From the NCBI RefSeq assembly GCF_004348445.1, contig NZ_SMKV01000049.1:1-34006 (forward strand): a stretch of 34,006 nt of DNA, written 5' to 3'. The translations under genes and the position numbers were made by a program. A model generated the notes under the pieces. It was not told the origin of the DNA. It saw nothing but the letters and a program-made list of their open reading frames with translations, and did no database searches. This DNA comes from Saccharopolyspora aridisoli. GTDB taxonomy: Bacteria > Actinomycetota > Actinomycetes > Mycobacteriales > Pseudonocardiaceae. Shown here piece by piece: positions 31,199 to 34,006 of this stretch; within the stretch, counting starts at the first letter, position 1, and each line of letters starts with the position of its first letter.

Positions 31199-32839
31199 GT
31201 GGCACTCAACATCGCAGATCTCTTCGAGCACGCAGTCGACATGGTCCCTGAGCGCGTCGCAGTGGTCTGCGGCGAGCGCCAGGTGACGTTCGCGGAACTG
31301 GAGCAGCGGTCCAACCAGCTGGCGCACCACCTCGCCGCCAAGGGCGTGGGTCCGGGTGCGCACATCGGTGTGTACTCCAGGAATTCGATCGAAGCGCTGG
31401 AGGCGATGCTCGCGGCGTACAAGCTGCGCGCGGTCGCGATCAACGTGAACTACCGCTACGTCCCCGCCGAGCTGCAGTACATCTTCGACAACGCGGACAT
31501 GGTCGCGCTGATCCACGAGCGGCGCTACAGCGACCACGTCGCCGAGGTGCTCCCGCAGGTTCCGGCGTTGAATCACGTTCTAGTGATCGAAGACGGCTCG
31601 GACTCCGACCACACCCGCTACGGCGGCGTGGAGTACGAGGCCGCGCTCGCCGCCCAGCGCGCCGACCGCGACTTCGCCGAGCGCAGCTCCGACGACCTCT
31701 ACCTGCTCTACACCGGCGGCACCACCGGCATGCCCAAGGGCGTCATGTGGCGCCAGGAGGACGTCTGGCGCGTCCTCGGCGGCGGCATCGACTTCATGAC
31801 CGGCGAATACGTCAAGGACGAGTGGGAACTCGCCCGCACCGGCGCGGAAACCGGTGGCCTGGTGCGACTCCCTGCGGCCCCGTTCATCCACGGCGCGGCG
31901 CAGTGGGCCACCTTCGGCAACCTCTTCGCTTGCGCCACCACGGTCTTCGTTGCCGAGTTCGACCCGCACGAGGTGTGGCGGGCAGTGGAGCGGAACAAGG
32001 TCAACGTGCTGGCCATCGTCGGAGACGCGATGGCGCGCCCGATGATCGAGGCGTTCAACGAAGGCGACTACGACGCTTCCTCGGTGGTCGCGATCTCCTC
32101 CACGGCCGCGCTGTTCTCGACCTCGGTCAAGCACCAGTACCTCGACGCGCTGCCCAACGTCGTGATCACCGACGCGATCGGCTCCTCGGAGACCGGCTTC
32201 GGCGGCATCGGCATCGTCACCAAGGACGGCGTGCAGACCGAAGGACCCCGCGTCACCGCTGACCGGAAGCTCATCGTCATCGACGACGACAACCGGCCGC
32301 TGGAACCGGGAACCGGGCAGATCGGTTGGCTGGCCAAGACCGGCCACGTGCCGCTGGGCTACTACAAGGACCCGGAGAAGTCCGCCTCGGTGTTCGTCGA
32401 GGTCAACGGCAGGCGCTACGTCGTCCCAGGGGACTACGCGCGGCTGGAGGCGGACGGCACCGTCACCTTGCTCGGTCGCGGCAACATGTCCATCAACACC
32501 GGTGGCGAGAAGGTCTTCCCCGAAGAGGTCGAGAGCGCGCTGAAGTCGCACCCCGACGTCTTCGACGTGCTGGTCGTCGGTGTTCCCGACGAGCGCATGG
32601 GGCAGCGGGTCGCCGCCCTCGTGCAGCCGCGCGCTGGTGCCGCGCCGAGCCTGGCCGAACTCGACGCCCACGCGCGCCAGGTGATCGCCGGCTACAAGGT
32701 GCCGCGCAGCCTGTGGCTGGTCGAGCAGATCACCCGTTCACCCAGCGGAAAACCCGACTACCCGTGGGCGCGCAAGCACACCGAGACCCACGAACCCGCG
32801 GAAGTCAACCAGCCCTCGCGGAAATCCGCCGCGCGCTGA
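31199..32839 (+). CDS. fadD19: Steroid-CoA ligase FadD19
   Basis: ATP-dependent ligase that thioesterifies the C26/C27 side-chain acid produced by CYP125. In Rhodococcus FadD19 is essential for C24-branched sterols. The 546 residues match mycobacterial FadD19 throughout: ALNIADLFEHAVDMVPERVAV, FDNADMVALIHERRYSDHVAEVLP, YLLYTGGTTGMPKGVMWRQED (P-loop at 171-180), IGSSETGFGG, GRGNMSINTGGEKVFPEEVE and SPSGKPDYPWAR with the catalytic Lys. GTG 31199 agrees with the family N terminus, yet no ribosome-binding site precedes it; a -10-like TACTTT ends 6 bp upstream, so the mRNA is probably leaderless. The flavoprotein gene follows 11 bp downstream. Confidence 0.94.
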   Translation: MALNIADLFEHAVDMVPERVAVVCGERQVTFAELEQRSNQLAHHLAAKGVGPGAHIGVYSRNSIEALEAMLAAYKLRAVAINVNYRYVPAELQYIFDNADMVALIHERRYSDHVAEVLPQVPALNHVLVIEDGSDSDHTRYGGVEYEAALAAQRADRDFAERSSDDLYLLYTGGTTGMPKGVMWRQEDVWRVLGGGIDFMTGEYVKDEWELARTGAETGGLVRLPAAPFIHGAAQWATFGNLFACATTVFVAEFDPHEVWRAVERNKVNVLAIVGDAMARPMIEAFNEGDYDASSVVAISSTAALFSTSVKHQYLDALPNVVITDAIGSSETGFGGIGIVTKDGVQTEGPRVTADRKLIVIDDDNRPLEPGTGQIGWLAKTGHVPLGYYKDPEKSASVFVEVNGRRYVVPGDYARLEADGTVTLLGRGNMSINTGGEKVFPEEVESALKSHPDVFDVLVVGVPDERMGQRVAALVQPRAGAAPSLAELDAHARQVIAGYKVPRSLWLVEQITRSPSGKPDYPWARKHTETHEPAEVNQPSRKSAAR

Positions 32840-32850
32840 GAGGAACGTAG

Positions 32851-33954
32851 ATGCGCACACCGCTTTGCGACACGCTCGGGATCGAACATCCCATCGTCGC
32901 GTTCACCCCGTCCGAGCACGTCGCGGCCGCCGTCAGCAAGGCCGGTGGGCTCGGCGTGCTGGGATGCGTGCGGTTCAACGACCCCGACGAGCTCGACCGC
33001 GTCCTGGACTGGATGGACCAGAACTCCGGCGGCAAGCCCTACGGCGTCGACGTCGTCATGCCGGCCAAGGTGCCCACCGAGGGCACCCAGGTCGACCTGG
33101 ACTCGCTGATCCCGCCCGAGCACCGCGAGTTCGTCAACCGGACCCTCGACGAGCTCGGCGTCCCGGAACTGCCCGAGGAGGAGCAGGAACGCGGCGGAGT
33201 GCTGGGCTGGCTGCACTCGGTGGCCCGCTCGCACGTCGACGTCGCGCTGCGGCACCCGATCTCGTTGATCGCCAACGCGCTGGGCTCGCCGCCGGTGGAC
33301 ATCATCGAGCAGGCCCACTCCCACGACGTCCTGGTGGCGGCGCTGGCGGGCAAGGCCGAGCACGCCCAGCGGCACGTCGACAACGGGGTGGACATCGTCG
33401 TCGCCCAAGGCCACGAGGCCGGCGGGCACACCGGTGAGATCGCCACGATGGTGCTGGTGCCGGAGATCGTCGACGCGATCGGCGGTCGCGCCCCGGTGCT
33501 GGCTGCGGGCGGCATCGGCACCGGACGCCAGATCGCCGCGGCGCTCGCGCTCGGCGCCTCGGGGGCGTGGATGGGGTCCTACTGGCTCACCACGGCCGAG
33601 TACGGCATGACGATGCGCGACTCGGTGACCCAGGAGGCGTTGCTGGCGGCGAACTCCAGCGACACCGTCCGCTCCCGCATCTACACCGGCAAGCCCGCCC
33701 GGCTGCTCAAGACCAAGTGGACTGAGGCGTGGGCGGCCCCGCACGCCCCGCAGCCGCTGCCGATGCCGCTGCAGAACATCCTCGTCAGCGATGCCCACCA
33801 GCGCATGATGCGAGCCAGCGACCCGCAGGCGGTCTCCATGCCGGTCGGCCAGATCGTCGGTCGCATGAACGAGATCCGCCCGGTGGCCGAAGTCTTCAAC
33901 GACCTCCTCCGCGAGGTCGAAGAAACCTTCACCCGCCTGGACGAGCTCCGCTGA
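32851..33954 (+). CDS. Nitronate monooxygenase-family flavoprotein (Rv1533-like)
   Basis: 367-residue FMN-binding TIM barrel of the NMO/2-nitropropane dioxygenase family. Visible are FTPSEHVAAAVSKAGGLGVLG at the N terminus, GVDIVVAQGHEAGGHTGEIATMVLVPEIVD, PVLAAGGIGTGRQIAAALALGASGAWMGS (FMN phosphate site) and SSDTVRSRIYTGKPARLLKT. The 'VVMPAKVP...IPPEHREF' insert and overall sequence recall M. tuberculosis Rv1533 more than the HIP-degrading IpdC (Rv3553). True nitronate oxidation is doubtful; a steroid redox role is inferred only from cotranscription with fadD19. ATG 32851 follows GAGAGG. Confidence 0.87.
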   Translation: MRTPLCDTLGIEHPIVAFTPSEHVAAAVSKAGGLGVLGCVRFNDPDELDRVLDWMDQNSGGKPYGVDVVMPAKVPTEGTQVDLDSLIPPEHREFVNRTLDELGVPELPEEEQERGGVLGWLHSVARSHVDVALRHPISLIANALGSPPVDIIEQAHSHDVLVAALAGKAEHAQRHVDNGVDIVVAQGHEAGGHTGEIATMVLVPEIVDAIGGRAPVLAAGGIGTGRQIAAALALGASGAWMGSYWLTTAEYGMTMRDSVTQEALLAANSSDTVRSRIYTGKPARLLKTKWTEAWAAPHAPQPLPMPLQNILVSDAHQRMMRASDPQAVSMPVGQIVGRMNEIRPVAEVFNDLLREVEETFTRLDELR

Positions 33955-33963
33955 CCCGACCCC

Positions 33964-33998
33964 CGGTGCCCTCTCCCCACCCGGGGGGGAGGGCACCG
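33964..33998. terminator. Strong terminator hairpin at the operon end
   Basis: A 15-bp stem with one G-U pair and a 5-nt loop (arms CGGTGCCCTC... and ...GAGGGCACCG) starts 10 bp after the flavoprotein stop and closes the plus-strand fadD19 unit. Confidence 0.75.
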
Positions 33999-34006
33999 AA
34001 CCACGC

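Noticed and set aside
32851..33954. Assignment as IpdC
   Set aside because: It shares the NMO fold but its N terminus, insert and C terminus fit Rv1533-type proteins better, and ipdA/ipdB are not adjacent.

Overview
The window is GC-rich actinobacterial DNA with many GTG starts. It holds a large part of a sterol (cholesterol/phytosterol) catabolic locus equivalent to the KstR regulon of Mycobacterium tuberculosis and Rhodococcus. Gene order, codon use and the absence of mycobacterial PPE genes suggest a Pseudonocardiales-type soil actinomycete such as Saccharopolyspora or Amycolatopsis. That placement is inference. Orthology calls rest on recognising protein sequences, not on a database search.

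Layout. 1-2.6 kb: the 3' part of an SDR dehydrogenase gene, a metallo-beta-lactamase-fold hydrolase, and the opposing TetR repressor gene kstR. 2.7-6.5 kb: a cassette not obviously steroid-related, made of a GT4 glycosyltransferase, a SAM methyltransferase, an alpha/alpha-toroid (prenyltransferase-like) protein and an opposing Methyltransf_24-type methyltransferase. 6.6-13.8 kb: side-chain genes fadE34-like (fused double acyl-CoA dehydrogenase), chsE1, chsE2, chsH2, chsH1 and ltp2, the last five forming the igr-type operon for the final propionyl side-chain removal. 13.9-20.5 kb: hsaE-G-F-A-D-C-B, for opening rings A/B and degrading the released hydroxydienoate. 20.8-23.3 kb: divergent fadA5 and cyp125. 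23.7-28.2 kb: a minus-strand operon (DUF35 protein, ltp4, ltp3, an F420-type oxidoreductase, an SnoaL-like protein). 28.3-33.95 kb: a second F420-type oxidoreductase (Rv3520c-like), an acyl-CoA ligase, fadD19 and an Rv1533-like nitronate-monooxygenase-family flavoprotein, ending in a strong hairpin.

How it works together. CYP125 oxidises the sterol terminal methyl. FadD19 activates the acid as its CoA thioester, with Ltp3/Ltp4/DUF35 probably handling C24-branched sterols. FadE34, FadA5, ChsE1/E2, ChsH1/H2 and Ltp2 shorten the side chain. HsaA/B hydroxylate the phenolic secosteroid, HsaC cleaves it, HsaD hydrolyses the product, and HsaE/F/G turn the C5 fragment into pyruvate and an acyl-CoA. 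No kstD, kshA/kshB or ipdAB genes are in the window.

Regulation is unusually legible. At least eleven AAC-N2-GTT operators fitting the KstR consensus TnnAACnnGTTnnA lie in the promoter gaps, including a perfect 16-bp palindrome before fadE34-like, two boxes between fadA5 and cyp125, and three before hsaE. The most novel element is the glycosyltransferase/methyltransferase/toroid/methyltransferase cassette placed between kstR and fadE34-like with KstR-type boxes on both flanks.
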